Shown here one piece after another: positions 19,380-28,777 of a stretch of 64,000 nt of DNA. Position 1 is the stretch's first letter; every line of letters starts with the position of its first letter. This stretch comes from Luteimicrobium subarcticum (GTDB taxonomy: Bacteria > Actinomycetota > Actinomycetes > Actinomycetales > Cellulomonadaceae). Made by a program: the position numbers and the translations under genes. A model generated the notes under the pieces. It was not told the origin of the DNA. It saw only the letters and a program-made list of their open reading frames with translations, and made no database searches. The stretch spans positions 124,001 through 188,000 of the forward strand of contig NZ_PGTZ01000006.1 of the NCBI RefSeq assembly GCF_002798015.1. The letters are read 5' to 3'.

Positions 19380-19452
19380 GTCCCCAGTATCCCCTGCCGT
19401 GCCGCACGCCACGTCCCCGGGACGGTATCCCCCGTCACCTTTCACCGGCTCG

Positions 19453-20739
19453 TCACGTGAGGCGGACCGGGTCGACGATGTCCGCGTAGATCAGCAGCAG
19501 GCCCATGGCCACGAGCACGACGAACACCCCGTAGGCGACCGGCGTCATGCGGGCGACGTCGGCCGGGCCCGGCAGCGACCGGTGGCGGACGCGTGCCACG
19601 GTCCGCTTGGCACCCTCGTACAGTGCGCCGACGACGTGCCCGCCGTCGAGCGGGACGAGCGGGATGAGGTTGAACACGAACAGCGCGATGTTGAGGCTCG
19701 CGAGGAGCGCGAGGCCGAAGCGCACCGAGTCGAGGACGGTCGTGCCGTCCTGGTCGGTGACGTCGACGGCGATGCGCCCCACGCCGACCACGCTGACCGG
19801 GCCGTCGGCCGTCCGCGGCTCGTCCCCGAAGGTCTGCTGCGCGACCTGGACCACCTTGACCGGCAGCTCGACGACCAGCCCCGCGGTCGCGGTCACGCCG
19901 TCCCACGTCTGGGACAGCGCCTCGCCGAGGCTCGCGTGCTCGGTCTCGGTCGTGGGGGTGAGCCCGATCGCGGGTGCGGTGGTCGCCTTGCCGTCGATCG
20001 TGGTCGTGCGCTCGACAGGCGTCACGTCGAGGGTCACGCGCTCGCCGGCGCGCTCGACCACCATCGTCGTGGGCGACGTGCCGTGGTCGGCGATCGCCCC
20101 CGTGAGGTCGTCCCAGCCGTCGACAGGCACCCCGGCGTACTCGACGACCGTGTCGCCTGCCTGGAGGCCCGCCGCCTGCGCCGGGGACGCCGGCAGACCG
20201 GAGCAGCTCGTGTCGGCGTACTCACCGTCCGTCACCGTCACGGGCGCGACGCAGTCGCCCACCGTCCCGACAGTCGTGGTCGCCTGGTTCGGCGTCCCCA
20301 GCCCGCACAGCACCACGATCATGAGGACGGCCGCGATGAGCAGGTTCATCACCGGGCCGCCGAGCATCACCACGACCTTCTTCGGCGCCGAGAGCTGGTA
20401 GAACGCGCGGCCCTCCTCGCCCGGGTGGATCTCGTCGAGGCTCGCCTCGCGCGCCGCCTCCGTGACCTCGTACGCCCAGCCGCGCCGCCGCCGTCGGGCG
20501 CCCGCAGGTGCCGGCGGGTACATGCCCACGAGGCGGACGTAGCCGCCCGCCGGGATGGCCTTGACGCCGTACTCCGTCTCGCCCTTCTGGCGCGACCACA
20601 GCGTCGGGCCGAACCCGACCATGTACTGCGAGACCCGGACGCCGAAGCGTTTCGCGGGCACCATGTGCCCCACCTCGTGCAGCGCGATCGAGACCAGCAG
20701 GCCGACGAACAGCACGATCAGGGTGACGGCGACCGTCAT
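19453..20739 (-). CDS. RseP/Rip1-type site-2 intramembrane metalloprotease
   Basis: Zinc protease cleaving transmembrane segments, usually of anti-sigma factors; 428 residues. HEVGH in the first membrane helix gives the zinc ligands and [19 protein letters not shown] in the C-terminal helix supplies the third ligand. A PDZ domain lies between ([20 protein letters not shown]). Four membrane segments are expected. The ATG at 20737-20739 has GGGAGGTGG just upstream. The dxr-rip1-ispG order is the same as in mycobacteria, where Rip1 cleaves several anti-sigma factors. Confidence 0.94.
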   Translation of the reverse strand: MTVAVTLIVLFVGLLVSIALHEVGHMVPAKRFGVRVSQYMVGFGPTLWSRQKGETEYGVKAIPAGGYVRLVGMYPPAPAGARRRRRGWAYEVTEAAREASLDEIHPGEEGRAFYQLSAPKKVVVMLGGPVMNLLIAAVLMIVVLCGLGTPNQATTTVGTVGDCVAPVTVTDGEYADTSCSGLPASPAQAAGLQAGDTVVEYAGVPVDGWDDLTGAIADHGTSPTTMVVERAGERVTLDVTPVERTTTIDGKATTAPAIGLTPTTETEHASLGEALSQTWDGVTATAGLVVELPVKVVQVAQQTFGDEPRTADGPVSVVGVGRIAVDVTDQDGTTVLDSVRFGLALLASLNIALFVFNLIPLVPLDGGHVVGALYEGAKRTVARVRHRSLPGPADVARMTPVAYGVFVVLVAMGLLLIYADIVDPVRLT

Positions 20740-20757
20740 TCCACCTCCCGGGGCACA

Positions 20758-20837
20758 CAGGGGCGGCTCCCCTGCGTCGGACAGCATGGCGCACCCGGCT
20801 GGGCGCCCGCTGAGGGTACGTCGAGAGCGTGTCCGAC
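20758..20837. repeat. Hairpins between dxr and rip1
   Basis: CAGGGG/CCCCTG (20758-20763/20769-20774) forms a small hairpin, and gtcggaca/tgtccgac (20776-20783/20830-20837) is an 8-bp inverted repeat 46 nt apart. They fill the 100-nt gap after the dxr stop and may form a terminator or attenuator before rip1. Confidence 0.4.
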
Positions 20838-20839
20838 CG

Positions 20840-21991
20840 TCAGCGCCGCGCGAGGACGGCGGCCGCGCGCTCCCGCGCCCAGGCGTCCGCGGCGAGCACG
20901 CCGTCGAGCGAGGCCTCGAACGCCGCCTGGTCGTGCGCGGCGACGACCCGCTCGACCGTGTCCACGATGTCGAGGAAGCCGATGGCCCCGTCGTGGAACG
21001 CGTCGACGCACACCTCGTTCGCCGCGTTGTACACCGCGGGGGCCGTTCGTCCGGCCGCACCCACCTGGCGCGCGAGGCGGACCGCCGGGAAGGCGTCGTC
21101 GTCCAGCGGCAGGAACTCCCACGACTGCGCCTGCGTCCAGTCGACCGGGACGTCCACGTCGTCGAGCCGGTCGGGCCACGACAGGCCCAGCGCGATCGGG
21201 ACGAGCATGCGCGGCGGCCCGGCCTGCGCGATCGTCGACCCGTCCTGGAACTCGACCATCGAGTGGATGATCTGCTGCGGGTGCACCACCACCTCGATGC
21301 GCTCGAACGGCACGTCGAACAGCAGGTGCGCCTCGATGACCTCGAGGCCCTTGTTGACGAGGGTCGCCGAGTTCGTCGTCACGACGCGGCCCATCGCGAA
21401 GTTCGGGTGCTGGAGCGCCTGCGCGGGCGTCACCGGGCGCATCTGGTCGCGCGTCAGACCCCGGAACGGCCCGCCGCTCGCCGTCACGACGAGCCGTCGC
21501 ACCTCCGCTGGGGCTCCCGACCGCAGGGCCTGCGCGATCGCCGAGTGCTCCGAGTCGACGGGGACGACCTGGCCCGGGCGCTGCACGGCCGACGTGACCA
21601 GCGCCCCCCCGACGACCAGCGACTCCTTGTTCGCGAGCGCGAGGGTCGAGCCCGCCCGCAGCGCGGCCAGCGTCGGACCGAGCCCCACCGCACCCGTGAT
21701 GCCGTTGAGGACCACGTCCGACCCGCGACCCGCGAGCTCCGTCGACGCGTCCGGCCCGTCGAGCACCTCGACGCCCGCCGGCAGCTCGTCACGCACCCGC
21801 GCCGCGGCGTCGCGGTCCGCGACGGCGACCGCGCGCACCCCCAGCTCGACCGCCTGCCGGGCCACGAGACCCGGGTCGCCGCCGCCCGCCGTGATCGCCT
21901 CGACCGTGAACTGGTCCCGGTGTCGCCGGACCACCTCGATCGCCTGCGTGCCGATGGAACCCGTGGAGCCGAGGATCGTGACCGAGCGCAT
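20840..21991 (-). CDS. dxr: Dxr (IspC), 1-deoxy-D-xylulose 5-phosphate reductoisomerase
   Basis: NADPH-dependent enzyme making 2-C-methylerythritol 4-phosphate, the committed MEP-pathway step; 383 residues. The N terminus RSVTILGSTGSIGTQAIEVV is the nucleotide-binding motif. The substrate and metal region includes LANKESLVVGG, VPVDSEHSAIAQAL and TASGGPFRG. The ATG at 21989-21991 lies 7 nt after GACACT (complement of 21999-22004), so a leaderless transcript is likely. It is followed by rip1 and ispG. Confidence 0.97.
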   Translation of the reverse strand: MRSVTILGSTGSIGTQAIEVVRRHRDQFTVEAITAGGGDPGLVARQAVELGVRAVAVADRDAAARVRDELPAGVEVLDGPDASTELAGRGSDVVLNGITGAVGLGPTLAALRAGSTLALANKESLVVGGALVTSAVQRPGQVVPVDSEHSAIAQALRSGAPAEVRRLVVTASGGPFRGLTRDQMRPVTPAQALQHPNFAMGRVVTTNSATLVNKGLEVIEAHLLFDVPFERIEVVVHPQQIIHSMVEFQDGSTIAQAGPPRMLVPIALGLSWPDRLDDVDVPVDWTQAQSWEFLPLDDDAFPAVRLARQVGAAGRTAPAVYNAANEVCVDAFHDGAIGFLDIVDTVERVVAAHDQAAFEASLDGVLAADAWARERAAAVLARR

Positions 21992-22023
21992 GGGCCCCAG
22001 TGTCTCAGCCCCGGTGCCCGGCC

Positions 22024-22743
22024 TCAGGCGGGCGCGGTCCACTCCAGCGTGTACCGGAAGAAGAGGCGGCGGCGCACGCGAGCGCCCGCCAGCACGCGCT
22101 CGGCCCGGCGGGCGACGTCCGCGACCGTGAGCTCGGCGGCGCGCACGACGGTGGGCGGCGGTGTGTCATCGTCGAACCCGCCGTGCCCCCGGCCCGGGAC
22201 CGGTCGCACCGCCCGCGGGTGCTTCGCCAGACCGACGAGGGGGTTGAGCACCACCGAGACGAGGTCCACGGCGACGTCCCGCACCGAGCCCGGCCTGGCC
22301 AGCCCGACCACGAGGAGCCGGCCGTCCGGCGCGAGGAGGCGACGAGCGTGCTCGAGCGCGGGCACGAGGTCCAGGTGGTGCAGCACCGCGACCATCGTGA
22401 TCGCGTCGTACCCGTCGGGGCCGTCCGCCGGCAGCACGCGCTCGAACGGCAGCGCGCGCACACGGACACCCTGGTGCGCCGACAGGCGGCGCGCTGTCCA
22501 GGCCGCGGACACGGCGTCCGGGTCGACGCCGTCGACCCGCTCGAAACGGTCCGCGAGCCGCACGACCAGGCTCCCGGAACCGCAGCCGACGTCCAGCGCC
22601 GCGCGGCGGCCGTCCGGGAGGCGGCGCAGGACCCAGCCGTGGAGACGGTCGTTGTGGCTCCACGGGTGCCGGGCGTTGAAGCGGTCCAGAGCGCCCAGCA
22701 CCGAGCCCAGGACCCGACCGCAGAGCCGGACCCGCGGCGTCAC
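22024..22743 (-). CDS. Class I SAM-dependent methyltransferase
   Basis: A 239-residue protein with Rossmann motif I ALDVGCGSGSLVVRLADRF, motif II (VDGVDPDAVSA) and YDAITMVAVLHHLDLVPALE, as in small-molecule methyltransferases. The end (FFRYTLEWTAPA) resembles UbiE-like or bacterial methyltransferase-11 proteins. The GTG (22741-22743) overlaps the stop of the DivIVA-domain gene as GTGA, so the two are translationally coupled. The methylated substrate is unknown. Confidence 0.85.
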   Translation of the reverse strand: MTPRVRLCGRVLGSVLGALDRFNARHPWSHNDRLHGWVLRRLPDGRRAALDVGCGSGSLVVRLADRFERVDGVDPDAVSAAWTARRLSAHQGVRVRALPFERVLPADGPDGYDAITMVAVLHHLDLVPALEHARRLLAPDGRLLVVGLARPGSVRDVAVDLVSVVLNPLVGLAKHPRAVRPVPGRGHGGFDDDTPPPTVVRAAELTVADVARRAERVLAGARVRRRLFFRYTLEWTAPA

Positions 22744-23288
22744 TCCACGCCCAGGAGCACCTCGACCGCGCGCGCCAGGTAGGCGTCCACCGGACCCTCC
22801 GCGTACGCGTCCTTGCCGCGGCGACGACGGAAGGTCGCACCCCGGACCTCGGACGCCGACAGCGGGACCTGGCGGTCGAAGTAGTCGACGAGCCGGTCGC
22901 ACAGGGCGTCCACCTCGTCCATGTCGTAGCCGGCCTCGCCGCGGCCCGCCGGGGCGAACTTCTCGCACGTCGGACGGTTCAGCCGCGGGTACAGCGACTT
23001 GGCGTCGTCGGCGATCTTCTCCATCCACGCCTGCGGGCCGTTCGACGCGACGAAGTTGGACCGCACGCGCACCGAGAAGGCCGTCTCGAGACGGTCCAGC
23101 GCCGCGTCGACCTCGTGCGTGTCGTAGCCGCCGCGGATCAGCTCGAACGACACCGCCTGGATGTCGGCCCCGCCGAACTCCTCCGACCGGCGCCCCTCGT
23201 ACACCTCACGGGCGAACTCGAAGAAGTCGTCCACCTCGTCCGGGTCGTAGCCGGTGTGCACCTTCGAGACCGTGCTGAACCTGGACAA
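22740..23288 (-). CDS. DivIVA-domain protein
   Basis: A 182-residue protein with repeated DivIVA-like motifs: HTGYDPDEVDDFFEFAREVY, then RGGYDTHEVDAALDRLETAF and GYDMDEVDALCDRLVDYF. It lacks the long coiled coil of true DivIVA/Wag31, so it is better called a DivIVA-domain protein than the polar growth determinant. The start is TTG at 23286-23288, preceded by GAGGAG and 4 nt after the rlmN stop. It is coupled to the methyltransferase by a GTGA overlap. Role unknown, possibly linked to cell shape. Confidence 0.85.
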   Translation of the reverse strand: MSRFSTVSKVHTGYDPDEVDDFFEFAREVYEGRRSEEFGGADIQAVSFELIRGGYDTHEVDAALDRLETAFSVRVRSNFVASNGPQAWMEKIADDAKSLYPRLNRPTCEKFAPAGRGEAGYDMDEVDALCDRLVDYFDRQVPLSASEVRGATFRRRRGKDAYAEGPVDAYLARAVEVLLGVE

Positions 23289-23292
23289 GAAG

Positions 23293-24423
23293 TCACTCCT
23301 CCTCTGCGGCCAGCTGGCCGCACGCGCCGTCGATGTCGCTGCCTCGCGTGTCCCGGACCGTCGTCGGGATGCCGTGCGCCCGCAAGCGTGCCACGAACTC
23401 CTCCTCGACGGCAGGGTCGCTCGCCGTCCAGATCGAACCCGGCGTGGGGTTGAGCGGGATCGGGTTGACGTGCACCCAGCCGCGACCGCGGGCGTTGAGC
23501 TTCTCGCCCAGCAGGTCGGCGCGCCACGCGTGGTCGTTCATGTCCCGGATGAGCGCGTACTCGATGCTCACCCGCCTCCCCGTCACCTCGAAGTAGTGCC
23601 GTGCCGCGTCGAGGGCCTCGTCGACCGACCACCGCGTGTTGATGGGCACGAGCTCCGAGCGCAGCTTGTCGTCCGGGGCGTGCAGCGACAGCGCGAGCGT
23701 CACCGGGATGCCCTCGTCCGCGAGCTTGCGCATCGCGGGGACGAGTCCCACCGTCGACACCGTGACGTTGCGCGCCGACATGCCGAGCCCCTCGGGCGGC
23801 GGCGCCACCAGGGTGCGGACGGTCGCCATGACCGCCTTGTAGTTGGCGAGCGGCTCGCCCATTCCCATGAAGACCAGGTTGTTGAGCCGCGTCGGACCGC
23901 CCGGGACGTCGCCGTCCGCGAGCGACCGGCCTGCGCGGCGCACCTGCTCGACGATCTCCGCCGTCGACAGGTTGCGGGTCAGCCCGAGCTGACCCGTCGC
24001 GCAGAACGGGCACGCCATGCCGCACCCGGCCTGGCTCGACACGCACAACGTGGTGCGGTGCTTGTAGCGCATCAGGACGGACTCGACCTTGGCGCCGTCG
24101 AACAGGTGCCACAGCGTCTTGACGGTCGTGCCGCCGTCCGCCTGCATGACGCGGGCCGCCTCCATGAGCGGCGGGAACAGGCCCTCGACGAGGGTGTCGC
24201 GCGTCGCCTGCGGCAGGTCGGTCATCGAGGCCGGGTCGGCTGTGAGGTGCGTGAAGTAGTGCGTCGCGAGCTGCTTGGCGCGGAACGGCTTCTCGCCCAG
24301 CTCGACGACCGCGGCGCGCCGCTCGTCGGCCGACAGGTCGGCGAAGTGGCGCGGCGGCTTGCCGCGCCGGGGCGCGGTCATCTGCAGCGGGACGCGTCCT
24401 TCGAGCGGGGGTGTCGTCGGCAT
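23293..24423 (-). CDS. rlmN: RlmN, dual-specificity 23S rRNA/tRNA adenine-C2 methyltransferase
   Basis: Radical-SAM enzyme that methylates A2503 of 23S rRNA and A37 of some tRNAs. The 376-residue protein has the cluster motif CGMACPFC, preceded by TLCVSSQAG. The second half has [11 protein letters not shown] and ALSLHAPDD, and the end [11 protein letters not shown] supplies the conserved C-terminal cysteine that becomes methylated. AGGAAG precedes the ATG. It follows cdsA on the minus strand and is followed by the DivIVA-domain gene. Confidence 0.97.
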   Translation of the reverse strand: MPTTPPLEGRVPLQMTAPRRGKPPRHFADLSADERRAAVVELGEKPFRAKQLATHYFTHLTADPASMTDLPQATRDTLVEGLFPPLMEAARVMQADGGTTVKTLWHLFDGAKVESVLMRYKHRTTLCVSSQAGCGMACPFCATGQLGLTRNLSTAEIVEQVRRAGRSLADGDVPGGPTRLNNLVFMGMGEPLANYKAVMATVRTLVAPPPEGLGMSARNVTVSTVGLVPAMRKLADEGIPVTLALSLHAPDDKLRSELVPINTRWSVDEALDAARHYFEVTGRRVSIEYALIRDMNDHAWRADLLGEKLNARGRGWVHVNPIPLNPTPGSIWTASDPAVEEEFVARLRAHGIPTTVRDTRGSDIDGACGQLAAEEE

Positions 24424-24447
24424 GGGGGGCTTCCTGTCCGGTCGGGA

Positions 24448-25347
24448 TCAGCTCAGCGGGACCGCGTACGCCATGAGCAGGTACGCGAACGGAGCGGTCA
24501 TGAGCAGCGAGTCGAGGCGGTCGAGGATCCCTCCGTGCCCCGGCAGGAGGCTGCCCATGTCCTTCAAGTCTAGGTCGCGCTTGAGGAGCGACTCCGCGAG
24601 GTCACCGATCGTCGCCGTGATCGGGACCGCGACGCCGAGCATCGCCCCGACCCACGGGTCGGCGCCGAGGACGTGCGCGCCCACCAGCCCGACCACGATC
24701 GCCAGGACGAACGAGCCCGCCATCCCCTCGACGCTCTTCTTGGGGCTCACCGTGGGCGCGAGCGGGTGGCGACCGAAGAGGACCCCGGCGACGTAGCCGC
24801 CCGTGTCGCTCGCCACCACGAGCAGGATGAACAGCGCGACCCGCGACGGCCCCTGGTCCGAGGCGAGCATCAGCATCACGAACGCCGCGAGGAACGGCAG
24901 GTACGTGGCCGCGAACACGGCCGCCGCCGCGTCACGCACCGCCGCCGGACCCGACCCCTCGAGCGCGCGCCACACCACGACGCCGCCCACCGTGAGGAGG
25001 TACGACACCATGAGCGCCTCGGCGCCCGAGTAGTACGACGACACGAGGATCCCGGTCGTGCCCACGACGAGCGGCACGACCGGGATGTGCACGTCCTTGC
25101 GCGCGAACGCCCGGGACAGCTCCCAGACCGCGCCGCACAGCACGACCACCACGAGCGCCACGAAGGCCACCGGCCGGTACACCAGGCTCGCGCCGACGAC
25201 CGCGAGCAGGCCCAGACCCACCGCGATCGCCGCCGGCAGGTTGCGGCCGCCCTTCGGCGCCTTCTTCTCGGGCGCGGGCCGCGCACCCTGCCGCGACCCG
25301 CGCTCGGCGCCCGCTCTCGCCCGGGCCGGGCTGGTACGTCTCGACAT
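24448..25347 (-). CDS. cdsA: CdsA, phosphatidate cytidylyltransferase
   Basis: Makes CDP-diacylglycerol, the precursor of membrane phospholipids, from phosphatidic acid and CTP. The 299-residue protein has a basic, disordered N terminus (about 45 residues), multiple membrane helices, and the CdsA signature GDLAESLLKRDLDLKDMG, then LLPGHGGILDRLDSL. The ATG (25345-25347) overlaps the frr stop as TGATG. The pyrH-frr-cdsA-rlmN order is conserved in actinobacteria. Confidence 0.95.
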   Translation of the reverse strand: MSRRTSPARARAGAERGSRQGARPAPEKKAPKGGRNLPAAIAVGLGLLAVVGASLVYRPVAFVALVVVVLCGAVWELSRAFARKDVHIPVVPLVVGTTGILVSSYYSGAEALMVSYLLTVGGVVVWRALEGSGPAAVRDAAAAVFAATYLPFLAAFVMLMLASDQGPSRVALFILLVVASDTGGYVAGVLFGRHPLAPTVSPKKSVEGMAGSFVLAIVVGLVGAHVLGADPWVGAMLGVAVPITATIGDLAESLLKRDLDLKDMGSLLPGHGGILDRLDSLLMTAPFAYLLMAYAVPLS

Positions 25348-25904
25348 CAGACCTCGAGCAGCTCGCTCTCCTTGCCCGCGAGGAGCGCGTCGACCGCGTC
25401 GACGTGCTTCTTCGTGAGGGCCTCGAGCTCCTTCTCTGCGCGGGCCACCTCGTCCTCGCCGGCCTCGCCGTCCTTGACGATGCGGTCCAGCTCCTCCTTG
25501 GCGCGGCGGCGCACGTTGCGCACCGAGACGCGCGCGTCCTCGGCCTTGCCCTTCGCGAGCTTCACGTAGTCGCGGCGCCGCTCCTCCGTGAGCGCGGGCA
25601 GGACCACGCGGATGACGTTGCCGTCCGTCGCGGGGTTCACGCCGAGGTCCGAGTCACGGATGGCCTTCTCGATCGCGGGCGACGCCGACTTGTCGAACGG
25701 GGACACCAGGATCGTGCGCGCCTCGGGCGTGCTGAACGACGCCAGCTGCTGCAAGGGGGTCGGAGCACCGTAGTAGTCCACGGCGATCTTCGCGAACATG
25801 GCGGCGCTCGCGCGGCCCGTCCGGATCCCCGCGAAGTCCGCCTTGGCGACCTCGATCGCCTTGTCCATCTTCTCCTCGGCCTCGAGGAGGGTCTCGTCGA
25901 TCAC
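25347..25904 (-). CDS. frr: Frr, ribosome recycling factor
   Basis: Splits post-termination ribosomes together with EF-G. The 185-residue protein reads [20 protein letters not shown], then [14 protein letters not shown], and [20 protein letters not shown] at the end, full length for the family. The GTG at 25902-25904 is preferred over the upstream ATG at 25929-25931 because AGGAG lies 6 nt before it and homologues start (M)IDETL. The stop overlaps the cdsA start. Confidence 0.96.
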   Translation of the reverse strand: MIDETLLEAEEKMDKAIEVAKADFAGIRTGRASAAMFAKIAVDYYGAPTPLQQLASFSTPEARTILVSPFDKSASPAIEKAIRDSDLGVNPATDGNVIRVVLPALTEERRRDYVKLAKGKAEDARVSVRNVRRRAKEELDRIVKDGEAGEDEVARAEKELEALTKKHVDAVDALLAGKESELLEV

Positions 25905-25958
25905 CTGTGCTCCTTCGTCGGTGTGGGACACGGCCGGCCACCTGCGGCGGCCGGGAGG

Positions 25959-26684
25959 TCAGTGGGTCGTGAGGGTCGTGCCGATGTCCTCGCCCACGAG
26001 GGCGCGGGTCACGTTGCCCGCCTCGTTCATGCCGAAGACGCGCATCGCCACGTCGTTGTCACGGCACATGCTCAGCGCGGTGGTGTCCATCACGCCGAGC
26101 TCCTGCACGAGGGCATCCGTGTACGTGATGTGGTCGAGCTTGCGGGCGTCCGGGTTCGTCCGGGGGTCGGCCGTGTAGACGCCGTCGACCCCGTTCTTGC
26201 CCATGAGGACCTCGTCGCAGTGCGTCTCGAGGGCGCGCTGCACGGCGACCGTGTCGGTCGAGAAGTACGGCATCCCGGCGCCGGCGCCGAAGATCACGAC
26301 GCGGCCCTTCTCGAGGTGCCGGATCGCGCGCAGCGGGATGTACGGCTCGGCGACCTGGCCCATCGCGATGGCGGTCTGCACGCGCGTCTTGACGCCCTGC
26401 TGCTCGAGGAAGTCCTGGAGCGCCAGGCAGTTCATGACGGTGCCGAGCATGCCCATGTAGTCGGCACGCGCGCGGTCGAGACCGCGCTGCGAGAGCTCGG
26501 CGCCGCGGAAGAAGTTGCCGCCACCGACGACGATCGCGACCTCGACGCCCTCACGGACGGCAGCCGCGATCTCCTTCGCGGCCTGGCTCACGACGTCCGG
26601 CGCGAGACCGACCTCGCCGCCGCCGAACGTCTCCCCGGAGAGCTTGAGGAGGACCCGTCGTCGTGCGCTGTTCTCCTGGGTCAT
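25959..26684 (-). CDS. pyrH: PyrH, uridylate kinase
   Basis: Hexameric UMP kinase of the amino-acid-kinase fold; 241 residues. It reads [13 protein letters not shown] at the nucleotide loop, [16 protein letters not shown] and later [20 protein letters not shown]. The ATG at 26682-26684 has GAGGG 1-2 nt upstream and AGGAGG further back; an out-of-frame ATG precedes it. It sits between tsf and frr as in most actinobacteria, separated from tsf by a terminator-like hairpin. Confidence 0.96.
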   Translation of the reverse strand: MTQENSARRRVLLKLSGETFGGGEVGLAPDVVSQAAKEIAAAVREGVEVAIVVGGGNFFRGAELSQRGLDRARADYMGMLGTVMNCLALQDFLEQQGVKTRVQTAIAMGQVAEPYIPLRAIRHLEKGRVVIFGAGAGMPYFSTDTVAVQRALETHCDEVLMGKNGVDGVYTADPRTNPDARKLDHITYTDALVQELGVMDTTALSMCRDNDVAMRVFGMNEAGNVTRALVGEDIGTTLTTH

Positions 26685-26809
26685 CCCTCATGTCCTCCTG
26701 TGCGTCGCTGTCCGTGCTGGCGGGTTCGAGCACCCACCCTATCGGCCGGCTGTGCCGCCGGCCGCGCGGCACGGGAGCCGTGCTTCCACGTGCTCCCGCC
26801 CCGCGCACA

Positions 26810-26847
26810 CCGGGGCCCAGGCCGCGCGGACGCGGCCCGGGCCCCGG
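26810..26847 (-). terminator. Hairpin downstream of tsf
   Basis: Arms 26810-26826 and 26831-26847 are 17 bases with one mismatch and a 4-nt loop, beginning 13 nt past the tsf stop. It lies between tsf and pyrH, so it probably ends the rpsB-tsf transcript or attenuates read-through. Confidence 0.75.
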
Positions 26848-26859
26848 GCTGTGCTGTCG

Positions 26860-27699
26860 TCAGGAACCGACGCGGACCCGGACGAAGCCGAGCAGCGTGC
26901 CACCCGTGGCGGCGACGTGCTTGCCGACCGTCGTCTTCGTGTCCTTCGCGAGCGGCTGGTCCACGAGCACGGCGTCCTTGAAGAAGCCGTTCAGGCGGCC
27001 CTCGACGATCTTCGGGAGCGCAGCCTCCGGCTTGCCCTCGGCGATCGAGATCTCGCGCGCGATCTCGCGCTCCTTGTCGACGACGTCCGCCGGGACGTCC
27101 TCACGCGTCAGGTACGTCGGCGAGAGCGCCGCGATGTGCTGCGCGACGTCCTTGGCGACCGGCTCGGCCGCCTCGTCGGTCGCGACGACGACGCCGATCG
27201 ACGGCGGCAGGTCCTTCGCGGTGCGGTGCAGGTACGTGGTCACCTTGGGCGCCTCGACGCGGGCCACGCGACGGAGCACGACCTTCTCGCCGAGGGTCGC
27301 GCCCTGCGCGGCGATCGTGTCGGCGACCGTGCCGTCGGCCGTCGGGGCGGCGAGCCCGGACTCGGCGTCCGTGGCGCCTGCGGCGGCGGCGGCCGCCAGG
27401 ACCGTGTCGGCCAGCGCGATGAACTTCTCGTTCTTCACGACGAAGTCGGTCTCGGCGTCGAGCTCGATCAGCGTGGCGACCTGGCCCGCGGCCGAGTCCT
27501 CGACCACGACGGCGACGAGGCCCTCGGTGGTCGCGTTGCCCTCGCGCTTCGCGGCGCGCGCGAGGCCCTTCTTGCGGATGATCTCGATGGCCTTCTCGGC
27601 GTTGCCGTCGGCCTCGTCGAGGGCCTTCTTGACGTCGAGCATGCCCGCGCCCGTGCGCTCGCGCAGGGCCTTGATGTCAGCGGCGGTGTAGTTCGCCAT
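26860..27699 (-). CDS. tsf: Tsf, elongation factor Ts
   Basis: Nucleotide exchange factor for EF-Tu; 279 residues. The N terminus ANYTAADIKALRERTGAGML is the UBA-like domain, followed by DVKKALDEADGNAEKAIEII and the EF-Tu contact region ELDAETDFVVKNEKF. The ATG at 27697-27699 is preceded by GGAGGAAC. It follows rpsB with two hairpins between them and ends before a strong terminator-like stem. Confidence 0.98.
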   Translation of the reverse strand: MANYTAADIKALRERTGAGMLDVKKALDEADGNAEKAIEIIRKKGLARAAKREGNATTEGLVAVVVEDSAAGQVATLIELDAETDFVVKNEKFIALADTVLAAAAAAGATDAESGLAAPTADGTVADTIAAQGATLGEKVVLRRVARVEAPKVTTYLHRTAKDLPPSIGVVVATDEAAEPVAKDVAQHIAALSPTYLTREDVPADVVDKEREIAREISIAEGKPEAALPKIVEGRLNGFFKDAVLVDQPLAKDTKTTVGKHVAATGGTLLGFVRVRVGS

Positions 27700-27721
27700 T
27701 CTCAGTTCCTCCGGCTGTGGG

Positions 27722-27793
27722 GTGCCCGGCGACGGCCGGGCACGGGACGAGATGGTGACGGGTGCCCGGCCCCGCGGACGGGACCGGGCACCC
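27722..27793 (-). terminator. Twin hairpins between rpsB and tsf
   Basis: Stem 1 pairs 27722-27730 with 27735-27743 (9 bp, 4-nt loop); stem 2 pairs 27760-27769 with 27784-27793 (10 bp, 14-nt loop). Both use the same GTGCCCGG core, so alternative pairings are possible. They may partly terminate or process the rpsB-tsf mRNA. Confidence 0.6.
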
Positions 27794-27799
27794 GGGAGA

Positions 27800-28777
27800 T
27801 CACTCGGACTTCGTGGCGTCCGCGTCGGTCGCCTCGGCGGCGTCCGCAGCCGGAGCCTCCTCGGCAGCAGCCTCAGGAGCAGCGGTCTCCTCGGCGGCAG
27901 CCTCAGGAGCAGCGGTCTCCTCGGCGGCAGCCTCGGGGGCCTTCTCCTGCGCAGCCTCGACGGCGGCGTCAGCGGCCTTCTCGTCCGACTCGAGCTGCTT
28001 CTCGGCACCGGCGAGGAGCTCGCGCTCCCACTCGGCGAGCGGCTCGGCGTCGGCGTCGGGGCCGGCCTCGGCACCCGAGCGACCCGAGTGGCGCTGCAGG
28101 AGACCGTCGGCGACGGCGTCCGCGATGACGCGGGTGAGCAGCGTCACGGCGCGGATCGCGTCGTCGTTGCCCGGGATGGGGAAGTCGACGACGTCGGGGT
28201 CGCAGTTGGTGTCGAGGATCGCGACGACCGGGATGCCCAGCTTGCGCGCCTCGTCGACCGCGAGGTGCTCCTTGTTCGTGTCGACGATCCACACGGCGGA
28301 GGGGATCTTCGCCATGTCACGGATGCCGCCGAGGGTGCGGGCGAGCTTGTCCTTCTCGCGACGCAGGACCAGGAGCTCCTTCTTGGTGCGGCCCGAGCCG
28401 GCGACGTCGTCGAAGTCGAGCTCCTCGAGCTCCTTGAGACGCTGGAGGCGCTTGTGGACCGTGGTGAAGTTGGTGAGCATGCCACCGAGCCAGCGGTGGT
28501 TCACGTACGGCATGCCGACGCGGGCGGCCTGCTCCGCGACGGGCTCCTGCGCCTGCTTCTTGGTGCCGACGAAGAGCACGGAGCCGCCGTGGGCGACCGT
28601 CTCCTTGACGAACTCGTAGGCGCGGTCGATGTACGACAGCGACTGCTGCAGGTCGACGATGTAGATGCCGTTGCGCTCCGTGAGGATGTGGCGCTTCATC
28701 TTCGGGTTCCAACGGCGGGTCTGGTGCCCGAAGTGGACACCGCTCTCGAGGAGCTGGCGCATGGTCACGACGGCCAT
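27800..28777 (-). CDS. rpsB: RpsB, 30S ribosomal protein S2, with a long acidic tail
   Basis: The S2 core reads [30 protein letters not shown] and [20 protein letters not shown]. At 325 residues it exceeds a typical S2 (about 240-300) because of a C-terminal Ala/Glu-rich tail of about 80 residues built from [10 protein letters not shown] repeats. The ATG at 28775-28777 has GAAAGGA about 7 nt upstream. The nearest good -10 (TAGACT, complement of 29084-29089) implies a leader of about 300 nt. tsf follows after twin hairpins. Confidence 0.97.
   Translation of the reverse strand: MAVVTMRQLLESGVHFGHQTRRWNPKMKRHILTERNGIYIVDLQQSLSYIDRAYEFVKETVAHGGSVLFVGTKKQAQEPVAEQAARVGMPYVNHRWLGGMLTNFTTVHKRLQRLKELEELDFDDVAGSGRTKKELLVLRREKDKLARTLGGIRDMAKIPSAVWIVDTNKEHLAVDEARKLGIPVVAILDTNCDPDVVDFPIPGNDDAIRAVTLLTRVIADAVADGLLQRHSGRSGAEAGPDADAEPLAEWERELLAGAEKQLESDEKAADAAVEAAQEKAPEAAAEETAAPEAAAEETAAPEAAAEEAPAADAAEATDADATKSE
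27856..27945. repeat. Tandem 30-bp repeats in the rpsB 3' end
   Basis: Perfect 30-bp units at 27871-27900 and 27901-27930 with partial copies on both sides. They encode the repeated decapeptide [10 protein letters not shown] of the acidic S2 tail, an in-frame expansion. Confidence 0.88.

Noticed and set aside
22740-23288. True polar growth determinant DivIVA/Wag31
   Set aside because: The protein has DivIVA-like motifs but lacks the extended coiled coil and the usual location beside the ftsZ cluster.
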